NCBI GenBank assembly: GCA_950022655.1
Contig: OX465580.1
Coordinates: 1,535,122 to 1,599,121, forward strand
DNA length: 64,000 bases
Reading direction: 5' to 3'
Source of the DNA: Alentia gelatinosa
Lineage: Eukaryota; Annelida; Polychaeta; Phyllodocida; Polynoidae
Shown here: positions 19,798-31,797 of the stretch, in pieces
How the letters are laid out: each line of letters starts with the position of its first letter
Position numbering within the stretch: position 1 is the stretch's first letter
Translations under genes and position numbers: made by a program
The notes under the pieces: model-generated
Databases searched by the model: none
The model's input: only the letters and a program-made list of their open reading frames with translations
What the model was told of the DNA's origin: nothing

Positions 19798-20454
19798 CCA
19801 GACACTCCGGCACACAGATAGAAGTGAGAGGCACTACGACTCAGCGGGAGACAGAGGCGGGCAGTAACGCCGCTAATCACACAGATAGAAGTGAGAGGCA
19901 CCACGACACAGCGGGCGACAGAGGGGGCCAGTAACGCCGCTAATCACACAGATAGAAGTGAGAGGCACCACGACACAGCGGGCGACAGAGGCGGGCAGTA
20001 ACGCCGCTAATCACACAGATAGAAGTGAGAGGCACCACGACACAGCGGGCGACAGAGGGGGCCAGTAACGCCGCTAATCACACAGATAGAAGTGAGAGGC
20101 ACCACGACACAGTGGGCGACAGAGGCGGCCAGTAACGCCGCTAATCACACAGATAGAAGTGAGAGGCACCACGACACAGCGGGCGACAGAGGCGGCCAGT
20201 AACGCCGCTAATCACACAGATAGAAGTGAGAGGCACTACGACACAGCGGGCGACAGAGGGGGCCAGTAACGCCGCTAATCACACAGATAGAAGTGAGAGG
20301 CACCACGACTCAGCGGGCGACAGAGGGGGCCAGTAACGCCGCTAATCACACAGATAGAAGTGAGAGGCACCACGACTCAGCGGGAGACAGAGGCGGGCAG
20401 TAACGCCGCTAATCACACAGATAGAAGTGAGAGGCACCACGACACAGCGGGCGT
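19798..20454. repeat. Minisatellite, 67-bp unit, about 9.7 copies
   Basis: Units at 67-bp steps contain CACACAGATAGAAGTGAGAG, CACCACGACACAGCGGGCGA and CAGTAACGCCGCTAAT. They differ by single bases (GGGGGCC / GGCGGGC / GGCGGCC). The array is interrupted by the foldback element F at 20458 and its last partial unit resumes at 21296. Confidence 0.95.
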
Positions 20455-20457
20455 CAG

Positions 20458-21295
20458 GGCCCTGTTTTTTAGTCACGACCATTGTGAGTCCAGGTAGCCC
20501 CAAGATATTCCAGCGATTCCACGACAGTTTTGACGACAAAAGATGGCCGGTGTTTTATAGACGGTGTCGTAGCGCGCCACGGGAGATCGCCGCTAATACT
20601 CTCGGCCATCACGACAAGTATAGAACTGTCTTAGGGTCTATAGAACCTCACAGTGCGTATATAGAGGATTTTCCGTACTTCCCATACGAATTAAGCAATA
20701 AAATTTTGAGAAGAGTAAGGGGTACATATGACCGATAATCGTACCAAATATGAGGGGGGTCGGCCGTACCTTTCCGAAGATATCGGCGTTTGAATTTGAC
20801 ACTCCCTCCATGCGTTTGCGTTAGTCGCTGTTCTTTTTCACCTCCTCTGTAGTGCGGCGGGGTTTCGGCTGTTCTTTTTGTCTCCCCCCGGAGGCCGTGG
20901 GAAGTGCTCGACACTGGACCCCAGAGCAGAGACTGCTATGACGAAATTCAAACGCCGATATCTTCGGAACGGTATGGCTGATTTTCTTCATATGTGGTAC
21001 GATTATAGGTTATATAGATACCTTACTCGTGTTAAAATTTCATCGCTTAATTCTTACGGGAAGTGAAGTTGCGCATTCTGTACGACATGTCCATAGATGT
21101 CTTAGGACTAAGACAGTTTGGGAGACAAATGTACCCACGTGACCTTACATGTCTCGTGACTATAGCACACCTCAGACCACCCTAAGTCTCTTAGAGCAGT
21201 GATAGTTACCCGACCCCCTAAACTATCGCGACTATAGTACACTGACAGCAAAAACATGTCACCCGTATCGATGGTCGTCACTAAAAAACAGGGCC
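20458..21295. mobile_element. Large foldback element F inserted in the 67-bp array
   Basis: An 838 bp element with ends GGCCCTGTTTTTTAGTCACG and CGTCACTAAAAAACAGGGCC and a 3-bp duplication CAG at 20455-20457 and 21296-21298. Removing it restores an array unit (GCGGGCGTCAGAAGCGGCCAG against GCGGGCGACAGAGGCGGCCAG), so boundaries are secure. Long inner arms pair about 20672-20797 with 20942-21067 (AATTAAGC..., CGAAGATATCGGCGTTTGAA). GGCC ends and a CWG duplication fit a PIF/Harbinger-like element. No transposase is encoded. Confidence 0.85.
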
Positions 21296-21327
21296 CAGAA
21301 GCGGCCAGTAACGCCGCTAATCACACA
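21296..21327. repeat. Displaced end of the 67-bp array
   Basis: CAGAAGCGGCCAGTAACGCC then GCTAATCACACA continues the array unit interrupted at 20457. It is followed by single-copy-looking sequence to about 21550. Confidence 0.85.
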
Positions 21328-21549
21328 CACTGGCATCCACTGCCGTCCTCAGTGCAAAACGTTCAGATTTAATCTCACAGTATGTGTTCTGTCCATCAAA
21401 TAAGTGGACATAAAAAGAGAAAGAAATGTGACGATTTATCAAAGTGAATACCGTTAGATAGTTTAATAAAACAGCGTTACTGTGGTCGTACTAGACGAGG
21501 TGAGGCTGGCAAGAACATGATAAGGAGATTTATGTTTATCATATACCCG

Positions 21550-22102
21550 AAAATAATAATATTTCATCGTTTACTACATGCCCGTGGCGTATATACTGTA
21601 AATACGCACCGTGTCGCTATACGGTGTAACAATACCATACGGAACTATTATATATCATCGTTTACTACATGCCCGTGGCGTATATACTGTAAATACGCAC
21701 CGTGTCGCTATACGGTGTAACAATACCATACGGAACTATTATATATCATCGTTTACGACATGCCCGTGGCGTATATACTGTAAATACGCACCGTGTCGCT
21801 ATACGGTGTAACAATACCATACGGAACTATTATATATCATCGTTTACTACATGCCCGTGGCGTATATACTGTAAATACGCACCGTGTCGCTATACGGTGT
21901 AACAATACCATACGGAACTATTATATATCATCGTTTACTACATGCCCATGGCGTATATACTGTAAATACGCACCGTGTCGCTATACGGTGTAACAATACC
22001 ATACGGAACTATTATATATCATCGTTTACTACATGCCCGTGGCGTATATACTGTAAATACGCACCGTGTCGCTATACGGTGTAACAATACCATACGGAAC
22101 AA
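21550..22102. repeat. Minisatellite, 91-bp unit, about 6 copies, very homogeneous
   Basis: Each unit contains ATCATCGTTTACTACATGCC, GTGGCGTATATACTGTAAAT, ACGCACCGTGTCGCTATACG and GTGTAACAATACCATACGGA. Copies differ at only one or two bases, so expansion is recent. Each unit carries a small hairpin (CACCGTGTCGCTATACGGTG). The unit resembles, in reverse orientation, dispersed sequence at 34441-34500. Open frames inside are artefacts of the unit. Confidence 0.95.
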
Positions 22103-22279
22103 AACACAGAACGCTGTTCCGTACGCGTTGATTGAAATATTAGTTGTTAGACCAGATTATTTTTCTTAATTCCGCGTATATAGTGAATATAAAAGAACCA
22201 ACCATACTTGTTAAACCAAAAGAAATTAATAATTTTTCTTAATTTCGGGTATATGGTAACTATGGAATAACCTACCTTG

Positions 22280-22370
22280 CTTATACAAGCCACAAAACCC
22301 GATTATAATTTACGTAAACGCCTCGTTCCGTACAAACCGTGAATTATCATCTCGTTTTGTAGCTTGTAGA
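22280..22370. mobile_element. Foldback repeat I, copy 1
   Basis: TATACAAGCCACAAAACCCG pairs with CTCGTTTTGTAGCTTGTAG at the right, with ATAATTTACG / CGTGAATTAT inner pairing. A related copy occurs at about 34530-34605 (GTACAAGCCACAAAACGAGA, CAGTACGAGGCGTTTA). Confidence 0.65.
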
Positions 22371-22433
22371 GCACGGTCAGGACGTTTTATATAAAATATA
22401 CATAGAGGCACATCAAACCGAGGCGGCGGGTCC

Positions 22434-22652
22434 GTATGACAGTGTACGTCACACTGTACCGTATGACAATGTACGCCACACTGTGACGTATGACAGTGTA
22501 CGGCACACTGTGACGTATGACAGTGTACGGCACACTGTGACGTATGACAGTGTACGGCACACTGTGACGTATGACAGTGTACGGCACACTGTGACGTATG
22601 ACAGTGTACGGCACACTGTGACGTATGACAGTGTACGTCACACTGTGCCATA
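22434..22652. repeat. Minisatellite of 27-bp hairpin units, about 8 copies
   Basis: The unit ACGTATGACAGTGTACGGCA plus CACTGTG contains the inverted repeat ACAGTGTACGGCACACTGT, so each unit can fold on itself. The flanking units are more diverged than the inner ones. Because 27 is a multiple of 3, both strands stay open, but I do not regard this as coding. Confidence 0.95.
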
Positions 22653-23040
22653 CATGATTCATACGGTATGGGGAGTAGCAGTACAACAGTATGTACATGG
22701 ATGTAAAAAATGACAAATGATGGTGTGGGTTATGAACATTGTAGGCCAGATTAGTATGGTACATGGCTAGTACTTACTAACACATGTAGTATACATTAAT
22801 ATATAAAAAGGTAATGTTCACTACATGTATCATATATAAATAGTATGACAGCTCTCTCACGCCCATCCCTCTCGACCTGAGCCCTGGCATCATTTAACGG
22901 ACTTATTTATAGTCGGGCGACTTTCTGACTTAATGGTCGTCGTCCATTTAGTCGTCATCACAGCCACCAACCTCCTGCGTTTTTCTGGCAAACTGGAATC
23001 CAACTTTGGACCTGGTGCCGCCCCACTGACCGCCTCCAGG
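22653..23040. other. Spacer, no gene seen
   Basis: AT-rich sequence turning GC-rich close to the large array (CCGCCCCACTGACCGCCTCC). No supported exon. Confidence 0.4.
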
Positions 23041-26000
23041 GCTGATGAGGGGGTGGGGTGTGTAGAGGGGTGGGGTGTGTAGAGGGTGGGGTGTGTAGAG
23101 GGTGGGGTGTGTAGAGGGTGGGGTATGTAGAGGGTGTGTAGAGGGTGGGGTGTGTAGAGGGTGTGTAGAGGGGTGGGGTGTGTAGAGGGTGGGGTGTGTA
23201 GAGGGTGGGGTGTGTAGAGGGTGGGGTGTGTAGAGGGTGGGGTGTGTACAGGGTGGGGTGTGTAGAGGGTGGGGTGTGTAGAGGGTGGGGTGTGTAGAGG
23301 GTGTGTAGAGGGTGGGGTATGTAGAGGGGCGGGGTGTGTAGAGGGTGGGGTATGTAGAGGGTGGGGTGTGTAGAGGGTGGGGTGTGTAGAGGGTGGGGTG
23401 TGTAGAGGGTGGGGTGTGTAGAGGGTGGGGTGTGTAGAGGGTGTGTAGAGGGTGGGGTGTGTAGAGGGGTGGGGTGTGTAGAGGGGTGGGGTATGTAGGG
23501 GGTGGGGTGTGTAGAGGGGTGGGGTGTGTAGAGGGGTGTGTAGAGGGAGGGGTGTGTAGAGGGTGGGGTGTGTAGAGGGTGGGGTGTGTAGAGTGTGGGG
23601 TGTGTAGTGGGGTGTGTAGAGGGTGGGGTGTGTAGAGGGTGGGGTGTGTAGAGGGTGGGGTGTGTAGAGGGTGGGGTGTGTAGAGGGTGGGGTGTGTAGA
23701 GGGTGGGGTGTGTAGAGGGTGGGGTATGTAGAGGGTGGGGTGTGTAGAGGGTGGGGTGTGTAGAGGGTGGGGTGTGTAGAGGGTGGGGTGTGTAGAGGGT
23801 GGGGTGTGTAGAGGGTGGGGTGTGTAGAGGGTGGGGTGTGTAGAGGGGTGGGGTATGTAGAGGGTGGGGTGTGTAGAGGGTGGGGTGTGTAGAGGGTGGG
23901 GTGTGTAGAGGGGTGGGGTGTGTAGAGGGTGGGGTGTGTAGAGGGTGGGGTGTGTAGAGGGGTGGGGTGTGTAGAGGGTGGGGTGTGTAGAGGGTGGGGT
24001 GTGTAGAGGGGTGGGGTGTGTAGAGGGTGGGGTGTGTAGAGGGTGGGGTGTGTAGAGGGTGGGGTGTGTAGAGGGTGGGGTGTGTAGAGGGGTGGGGTGT
24101 GTAGAGGGTGGGGTGTGTAGAGGGTGGGGTGTGTAGAGGGGTGGGGTGTGTAGAGGGTGGGGTGTGTAGAGGGTGGGGTGTGTAGAGGGTGGGGTGTGTA
24201 GAGGGTGGGGTGTGTAGAGGGTGGGGTGTGTAGAGGGTGGGGTGTGTAGAGGGTGGGGTGTGTAGAGGGTGGGGTGTGTAGAGGGGTGGGGTGTGTAGAG
24301 GGTGGGGTGTGTAGTGGGGTGTGTAGAGGGTGGGGTGTGTAGAGGGTGGGGTGTGTAGAGGGGTGGGGTGTGTAGAGGGTGGGGTGTGTAGAGGGTGGGG
24401 TGTGTAGAGGGTGGGGTGTGTAGTGGGGTGTGTAGAGGGGTGGGGTGTGTAGAGGGTGGGGTGTGTAGAGGGTGGGGTGTGTAGTGGGGTGTGTAGAGGG
24501 GTGGGGTGTGTAGAGGGTGGGGTGTGTAGAGGGTGGGGTGTGTAGAGGGTGGGGTGTGTTCAGGGTGGGGTGTGTAGAGGGTGGGGTGTGTAGAGGGGTG
24601 GGGTGTGTAGAGGGGTGGGGTGTGTAGAGGGTGGGGTGTGTAGAGGGTGGGGTGTGTAGAGGGTGGGGTGTGTAGAGGGGTGGGGTGTGTAGAGGGTGGG
24701 GTGTGTAGAGGGTGGGGTGTGTAGAGGGTATGGTGTGTAGAGGGTGGGGTATGTAGAGGGTGGGGTGTGTAGAGGGGTGGGGTGTGTAGAGGGTGGGGTA
24801 TGTAGAGGGTGGAGTGTGTAGAGGGTGGGGTGTGTAGAGGGTGGAGTGTGTAGAGGGTGGGGTGTGTAGAGGGTGGGGTGTGTAGAGGGTGGGGTGTGTT
24901 CAGGGTGGGGTGTGTAGAGGGTGGGGTGTGTAGAGGGTGGGGTGTGTAGAGGGTGGGGTGTGTAGAGGGGTGGGGTGTGTAGAGGGTGGGGTGTGTAGAG
25001 GGTGGGGTGTGTAGAGGGGTGGGGTGTGTAGAGGGTGGGGTGTGTAGAGGGTGGGGTGTGTAGAGGGTGGGGTGTGTAGAGGGTGGGGTGTGTAGAGGGT
25101 GGGGTGTGTAGAGGGTGGGGTGTGTAGAGGGTGGGGTGTGTAGAGGGTGGGGTATGTAGAGGGGTGGGGTGTGTAGAGGGTGGGGTGTGTAGAGGGTGGG
25201 GTGTGTAGAGGGTGGGGTGTGTAGTGAGTGGGGTGTGTAGAGGGGTGGGGTGTGTAGAGGGTGGGGTGTGTAGAGGGGTGGGGTGTGTAGTGGGGTGTGT
25301 AGAGGGTGGGGTGTGTAGAGGGGTGGGGTGTGTAGTGGGGTGTGTAGAGGGTGGGGTGTGTAGAGGGTGGGGTGTGTAGAGGGTGGGGTGTGTAGAGGGT
25401 GGGGTGTGTAGAGGATGGGGTATGTAGAGGATGGGGTGTGTAGAGGGTGGGGTGTGTAGAGGGTGGAGTGTGTAGAGGGTGGGGTGTGTAGAGGGTGGGG
25501 TGTGTAGAGGGTGTGTAGAGGGTGGGGTATGTAGAGGGTGGGGTGTGTAGAGGGTGGGGTGTGTAGAGGGTGGGGTGTGTAGTGGGGTGGGGTGTGTAGA
25601 GGGTGGGGTGTGTAGAGGGTGGGGTGTGTTCAGGGTGGGGTGTGTAGAGGGTGGGGTGTGTAGAGGGTGGGGTGTGTAGAGGGTGGGGTGTGTAGAGGGT
25701 GGGGTGTGTAGAGGGGTGGGGTGTGTAGAGGGTGGGGTGTGTAGAGGGTGGGGTGTGTAGAGGGGTGGGGTGTTGTAGAGGGTGGGGTGTGTAGAGGGTG
25801 GGGTGTGTAGAGGGTGGGGTGTGTTCAGGGTGGGGTGTGTAGAGGGTGGGGTGTGTAGAGGGGTGGGGTGTGTAGAGGGGTGGGGTGTGTAGAGGGTGGG
25901 GTGTGTAGAGGGTGGGGTGTGTAGAGGGTGGGGTGTGTAGAGGGGTGGGGTGTGTAGAGGGTGGGGTGTGTAGAGGGTGGGGTGTGTAGAGGGTATGGTG

Positions 26001-29000
26001 TGTAGAGGGTGGGGTATGTAGAGGGTGGGGTGTGTAGAGGGGTGGGGTGTGTAGAGGGTGGGGTATGTAGAGGGTGGAGTGTGTAGAGGGTGGGGTGTGT
26101 AGAGGGTGGAGTGTGTAGAGGGTGGGGTGTGTAGAGGGTGGGGTGTGTAGAGGGTGGGGTGTGTAGAGGGTGGGGTGTGTAGAGGGTGGGGTGTGTAGAG
26201 GGAGGGGTGTGTAGAGGGTGGGGTGTGTAGGGGGTGGGGTGTGTAGAGGGTGGGGTGTGTAGAGTGTGGGGTGTGTAGTGGGGTGTGTAGAGGGTGGGGT
26301 GTGTAGAGGGTGGGGTGTGTAGAGGGTGGGGTATGTAGAGGGGTGGGGTGTGTAGAGGGGTGGGGTGTGTAGAGGGTGGGGTGTGTAGAGGGTGGGGTGT
26401 GTAGAGGGTGTGTAGAGGGTGGGGTGTGTAGAGGGGTGTGTAGAGGGTGGGGTGTGTAGAGGGTGGGGTATGTAGAGGGTGGTGTATGTAGGGGTGGGGT
26501 GTGTAGAGGGTGTGTAGAGGGTGGGGTGTGTACAGGGTGGGGTGTGTAGAGGGTGTGTAGAGGGTGGGGTGTGTAGAGGGGTGTGTAGAGGGTGGGGTGT
26601 GTAGAGGGGTGGGGTGTGTAGAGGGGTGGGGTATGTAGTGGGTGGGGTGTGTAGAGGGGTGGAGTGTGTAGAGGGTGGGGTGTGTAGAGGGTGGGGTGTG
26701 TAGAGGGTGGGGTGTGTAGAGGGTGGGGTGTGTAGAGGGTGGGGTGTGTAGAGGGGTGGTAGAGGGTGGGGTGTGTAGAGGGTGGGGTGTGTAGAGGGTG
26801 GGGTGTGTAGGGGGTGGGGTGTGTAGAGGGTGGGGTATGTAGAGGGTGGGGTGTGTAGAGGGTGGGTGTGTAGAGGGTGGGGTGTGTAGAGGGTGGGTAT
26901 GTAGAGGGTGGGGTGTGTAGAGGGTGGGGTGTGTAGAGGGTGGGGTATGTAGAGGGTGGGGTGTGTAGAGGGTGGGGTGTGTAGAGGGTGGGGTGTGTAG
27001 AGGGTGGGGTATGTAGAGGGTGGGGTATGTAGAGGGTGGGGTGTGTAGAGGGTGGGGTGTGTAGAGGGTGGGGTATGTAGAGGGTGGGGTGTGTAGAGGG
27101 TGGGGTGTGTAGAGGGTGGGGTGTGTAGAGGGTGGGGTGTGTAGAGGGTGGAGTGTGTAGAGGGTGGGGTGTGTAGAGGGTGGGGTGTGTAGAGGGGTGG
27201 GGTGTGTAGAGGGTGGAGTGTGTAGAGGGTGTGTAGAGGGGTGGGGTGTGTAGAGGGTGGGTGTGTAGAGGGTGGGGTGTGTAGAGGGTGGGGTGTGTAG
27301 AGGGTGTGTAGAGGGTGGGGTGTGTAGAGGGTGGGGTGTGTAGAGGGTGGGGTGTGTAGAGGGGTGGGGTGTGTAGAGGGTGGGGTGTGTAGAGGGAGGG
27401 GTGTGTAGAGGGTGGGGTGTGTAGAGGGTGGGGTGTGTAGAGGGTGGGGTGTGTAGAGGGTGGGGTGTGTAGAGGATGGGGTGTGTAGAGGGTGGGGTGT
27501 GTAGAGGGTGGGGTGTGTAGAGGGTGGGGTGTGTAGAGGGTGGGGTGTGTAGAGGGTGGGGTGTGTAGAGGGTGGGGTGTGTAGAGGGTGGGGTGTGTAG
27601 AGGGTGGGGTGTGTAGAGGGTGGGGTGTGTAGAGGGTGGGGTGTGTAGAGGGTGGGGTGTGTAGAGGGTGGGGTGTGTAGAGGGTGGGGTGTGTAGAGGG
27701 TGGGGTGTGTAGAGGGTGGGGTGTGTAGAGGGTGGGGTGTGTAGAGGATGGGGTATGTAGAGGGTGTGTAGAGGGTGGGGTGTGTAGAGGGTGGGGTGTG
27801 TAGAGGGTGGGGTGTGTAGAGGGTGGGGTGTGTAGAGGGTGGGGTATGTAGAGGGTGTGTAGAGGGGTGGGGTATGTAGAGGATGGGGTGTGTAGAGGGT
27901 GGGGTGTGTAGAGGGTGGGGTGTGTAGAGGGTGGGGTGTGTAGAGGGTGGGGTGTGTAGAGGGTGGGGTGTGTAGAGGGTGGGGTGTGTAGAGGATGGGG
28001 TATGTAGAGGGTGTGTAGAGGGTGGGGTGTGTAGAGGGTGGGGTGTGTAGAGGGTGTGGTGTGTAGAGGGTGGGGTGTGTAGAGGGTGGGGTGTGTAGAG
28101 GGTGGGGTATGTAGAGGGTGTGTAGAGGGGTGGGGTATGTAGAGGATGGGGTGTGTAGAGGGTGGGGTGTGTAGAGGGTGGGGTATGTAGAGGGGCGGGG
28201 TGTGTAGAGGGTGGGGTGTGTAGAGGGTGGGGTGTGTAGAGGGTGGGGTGTGTAGAGGGTGGGGTGTGTAGAGGGTGGGGTGTGTAGAGGGTGGGGTATG
28301 TAGAGGGGCGGGGTGTGTAGAGGGTGGGGTGTGTAGAGGGTGGGGTGTGTAGAGGGTGGGGTGTGTAGAGGGTGGGGTGTGTAGAGGGTGGGGTGTGTAG
28401 AGGGTGTGTAGAGGGGTGGGGTGTGTAGAGGGTGGGGTATGTAGAGGGTGGGGTGTGTAGTGGGGTGTGTAGAGGGTGGGGTGTGTAGAGGGTGGGGTAT
28501 GTAGAGGGTGGAGTGTGTAGAGGGTGGGGTGTGTAGAGGGTGGGGTGTGTAGAGGGTGGGGTGTGTAGAGGGTGGGGTGTGTAGAGGGTGGGGTGTGTAG
28601 AGGGTGGGGTGTGTAGAGGGTGGGGTGTGTAGAGGGTGGGGTGTGTAGAGGGTGGGGTGTGTAGAGGGGTGGGGTGTGTAGAGGGGTGGGGTGTGTAGAG
28701 GGTCGGGTGTGTAGAGGGTGGGGTGTGTAGAGGGTGGGGTGTGTAGAGGGGTGGGGTGTGTAGAGGGTGGGGTATGTAGAGGGTGGGGTGTGTAGAGGGT
28801 GGGGTGTGTAGAGGGTGGGGTGTGTAGAGGGTGGGGTGTGTAGAGGGTGGGGTGTGTAGAGGGTGTGTAGAGGGGTGGGGTGTGTAGAGGGTGGGGTATG
28901 TAGAGGGTGGGGTGTGTAGTGGGGTGTGTAGAGGGTGGGGTGTGTAGAGGGTGGGGTATGTAGAGGGTGGAGTGTGTAGAGGGTGGGGTGTGTAGAGGGT

Positions 29001-29765
29001 GGGGTGTGTAGAGGGTGGGGTGTGTAGAGGGTGGGGTGTGTAGAGGGTGGGGTGTGTAGAGGGTGGGGTGTGTAGAGGGTGGGGTGTGTAGAGGGTGGGG
29101 TGTGTAGAGGGTGGGGTGTGTAGAGGGGTGGGGTGTGTAGAGGGGTGGGGTGTGTAGAGGGTCGGGTGTGTAGAGGGTGGGGTGTGTAGAGGGTGGGGTG
29201 TGTAGAGGGGTGGGGTGTGTAGAGGGTGGGGTATGTAGAGGGTGGGGTGTGTAGAGGGGTGGGGTGTGTAGAGGGTGGGGTATGTAGAGGGTGGAGTGTG
29301 TAGAGGGTGGGGTGTGTAGAGGGTGGGGTGTGTAGAGGGTGGGGTGTGTAGAGGGTGGGGTATGTAGAGGGTGGGGTGTGTAGAGGGTGGGGTGTGTAGA
29401 GGGTCGGGTGTGTAGAGGGTGGGGTGTGTAGAGGGTGGGGTATGTAGAGGGTGGGGTGTGTAGAGGGGTGGGGTGTGTAGAGGGGTGGGGTGTGTAGAGG
29501 GTGGGGTGTGTAGAGGGTCGGGTGTGTAGAGGGTGGGGTGTGTAGAGGGTGGGGTGTGTAGAGGGTGGGGTGTGTAGAGGGTGGGGTGTGTAGAGGGTGG
29601 GGTGTGTAGAGGGTGGGGTGTGTAGAGGGTGGGGTGTGTAGAGGGTGGGGTATGTAGAGGGTGGGGTGTGTAGAGGGGTGGGGTGTGTAGAGGGTGGGGT
29701 GTGTAGAGGGTGGGGTGTGTAGAGGGTGGGGTGTGTAGAGGGTGGAGTGTGTAGTGGGGTGGAGT
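23041..29765. repeat. Giant G-rich satellite, 16-bp unit, over 400 copies
   Basis: The unit is GTGTGTAGAGGGTGGG, with 17-bp (extra G) and 11-bp (GTGTAGAGGGT) variants and point variants (TATG, GGAG, CGGG, TTCAGG). The 6.7 kb array has higher-order structure: a block near 24556-24730 recurs near 25821-25995 (offset 1265 bp), 27744 recurs at 27991 (offset 247), and 28701 recurs at 29160 (offset 459). All G runs are on the plus strand. The minus strand is open for over 1600 codons (repeat [16 protein letters not shown]) only because the unit lacks stops. Confidence 0.97.
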
Positions 29766-29982
29766 ATGTAGTAGGGTGGAGGCGGTGTGGAACTGGCCCC
29801 GGACCAAGTCTGGGTTGGTCAGAGCGCTCAGCAATGCCACTGTGTGTCAAGAGGCAACTCTCCTTGTCGATATTGTCCTTGATAACATGTATACCTCTGT
29901 AACTGACTGTGTGTACACTGCCCCATATCAATATGCAACTCCCTGTATCTACATAGTCTCTGATAACTTAGATACCTCTCTT
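29766..29982. other. Spacer after the giant array
   Basis: Single-copy-looking sequence. GGAACTGGCCCCGGACCAAG follows the array directly. No supported exon. Confidence 0.4.
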
Positions 29983-30115
29983 TTCTTCCCATAAGCTTAA
30001 CATTGGGATCTCGTATCCAACGCCCATGGAGAATTATAAATAAATACTCAATGTGCAATGGTGTCACAATGTTGGCCTATGAGTCACTGAGCTTTGCCTC
30101 GTGAGATTACTCTGC
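29983..30115 (+). mobile_element. Module B remnant with degenerate hairpin tip
   Basis: CCCATAAGCTTAACATTGGG then ATCTCGTATCCAACGCCCAT matches the B module at 15653. It is followed by CACTGAGCTTTGCCTCGTGA, a decayed version of the H tip. Terminal repeats are not intact. Confidence 0.65.
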
Positions 30116-30249
30116 AATCAACACTCTTGACATTTTCAGCAGTTACAGATCTCGATGCAGTTCCTTTCTTAGTGACAAGCGAAGGTCTCTTGAGATGATG
30201 GTTTTATGCCAGAATCCAAGTCCAGCCCACAACCCAAAATAAACTCTAC

Positions 30250-31285
30250 AAGACACTTAGGCTTGGCAGCAGTATGTATTGGCAGCTATAGGTCTATAAC
30301 AATAGCTATAGGTCTGTGACAATCACTTAATACCCTCCAGTTACGGCACAGCTACATTGGCAGCTATAGGTCCGTAACAATCACTTTAAACCCTCCATTT
30401 ACGGCACAGCTACATTGGCAGCTATAGGTCTATAACAATTACTTAAAACGCTGTTACGACACAGCTATATCAGCAGCTATAGGTCTATGACAATCACTTT
30501 AACCCCTCCAGTTACGGCACAGCTATATCAGCAGCTATAGGTCTATGACAATCACTTTAACCCCTCCAGTTACGGCACAGCTATATCAGCAGCTATAGGC
30601 CCGTAACAATCACTTTAACCCCTCCAGTTACGACACAGCTACATTGGCAGCTATAGGTCTATGACAATCACTTTAACCCCTCCAGTTATTACACAGCTAC
30701 ATTGGCAGCTATAGGTCTATGACAATCACTTTAAATCATCTCCAGTTACGACACAGCTACATTGGCAGCTATAGGCCCGTAACAATCACTCTATACCCTC
30801 CAATTACGACACAGCTACATTGGCAGCTATAGGCCCGTAACAATCACTTTAAACCCTCTCCAGCTACATTGGCAGCTATAGGTCTAAAACAATCACTTTA
30901 AACCCTCTCCAGTTATTACACAGCTACATTGGCAGCTATAGGTCTATAACAATTACTGAAAACGCTGTTACGACACAGCTACATTGGCAGCTATAGGACC
31001 ATGACAATCACTTTAACCCCTGCAGTTACGGCACAGCTATATCAGCAGCTATAGGTCTATAACAATCACTTTAAAACCTCCAGTCACGACACAGCTATAT
31101 ACAGCTATAGGTCTATAATAATCACCTTAACCTTTCCAGTTACGACACAGCTACGTTGGCAGCTATAGGCCCGTAACAATCACTTTAAACCCTCCAGTTA
31201 CGGCACAGCTACATACAGCTATAGGTCTGTGACAATCACTTAGTACCCTCCAGTTACGACACAGCTACATTGGCAGGCTTCATCT
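30250..31285. repeat. Minisatellite, about 60-bp unit, about 17 copies
   Basis: Units contain CACAGCTACATTGGCAGCTA, TAGGTCTATAACAATCACTT and CCCTCCAGTTACG, with variants ATATCAGCAGC and GGCCCGTAAC and several partial units. Substantial divergence between units suggests an older array. No gene inside. Confidence 0.93.
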
Positions 31286-31797
31286 ACAACTGCTAATTTG
31301 GTCATGGCGGGCTGGGCACTCGGCTTTGCAGTTTGCAGTCTGGCTACTTGGCAGGGTGGTTGCTCGCGGGGTTAGCCGACCTTATTGGTCTTGGCAGGGC
31401 TGGACTTGGCTCGGGCTGGGCTGCGTGTATGTGTGTGTGGGGGGGGGGGGGGGGGGTAGTAGTAAGAGCCTCAGTAAATGAGGGGAGGAGCGGGCGTCCA
31501 TGTAACTGCCGTAGCTGTACTTAGCTCAATGAGCGGCTACTCTGTACCCGACCTCTCTGTGTGTCAGAACGGTGTGAGGGGACTGTTGTCAGTTGTGGAG
31601 CTGAGTAAATAGCACTTCACTCTCCACACACAGTCTTAGAGCTCACTAAACATGACTTCACTCTCCACACACAGTCTTAGAACCCTTAGAACTGCATGCC
31701 CCACAATATGAAGTAGCTTGTAGAAGTATGTGCACGGGTGTGTGACAGTATATATGTACATATATATACATGTATATGTGTTCACACATAGGCCCAT
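31286..31797. other. Spacer with an 18-G run and a short duplication
   Basis: A run of 18 G lies at 31439-31456. CACTTCACTCTCCACACACA-GTCTTAGA occurs twice (about 31613 and 31655). A TATATGTACATATATATACA stretch precedes the next MITE. A 63-codon open frame over the G run is not supported. Confidence 0.5.

Noticed and set aside
21517..22169. Series of overlapping 66-codon frames
   Set aside because: Each is the same stretch of the 91-bp repeat read again; no coding signal.
24900..29931. Minus-strand open frames of about 1650 and 1370 codons (His/Thr/Pro/Tyr-rich)
   Set aside because: They lie inside the 16-bp satellite, whose unit has no stop codon in any minus frame. They shift between frames with unit-length variants and have no non-repeat domain.
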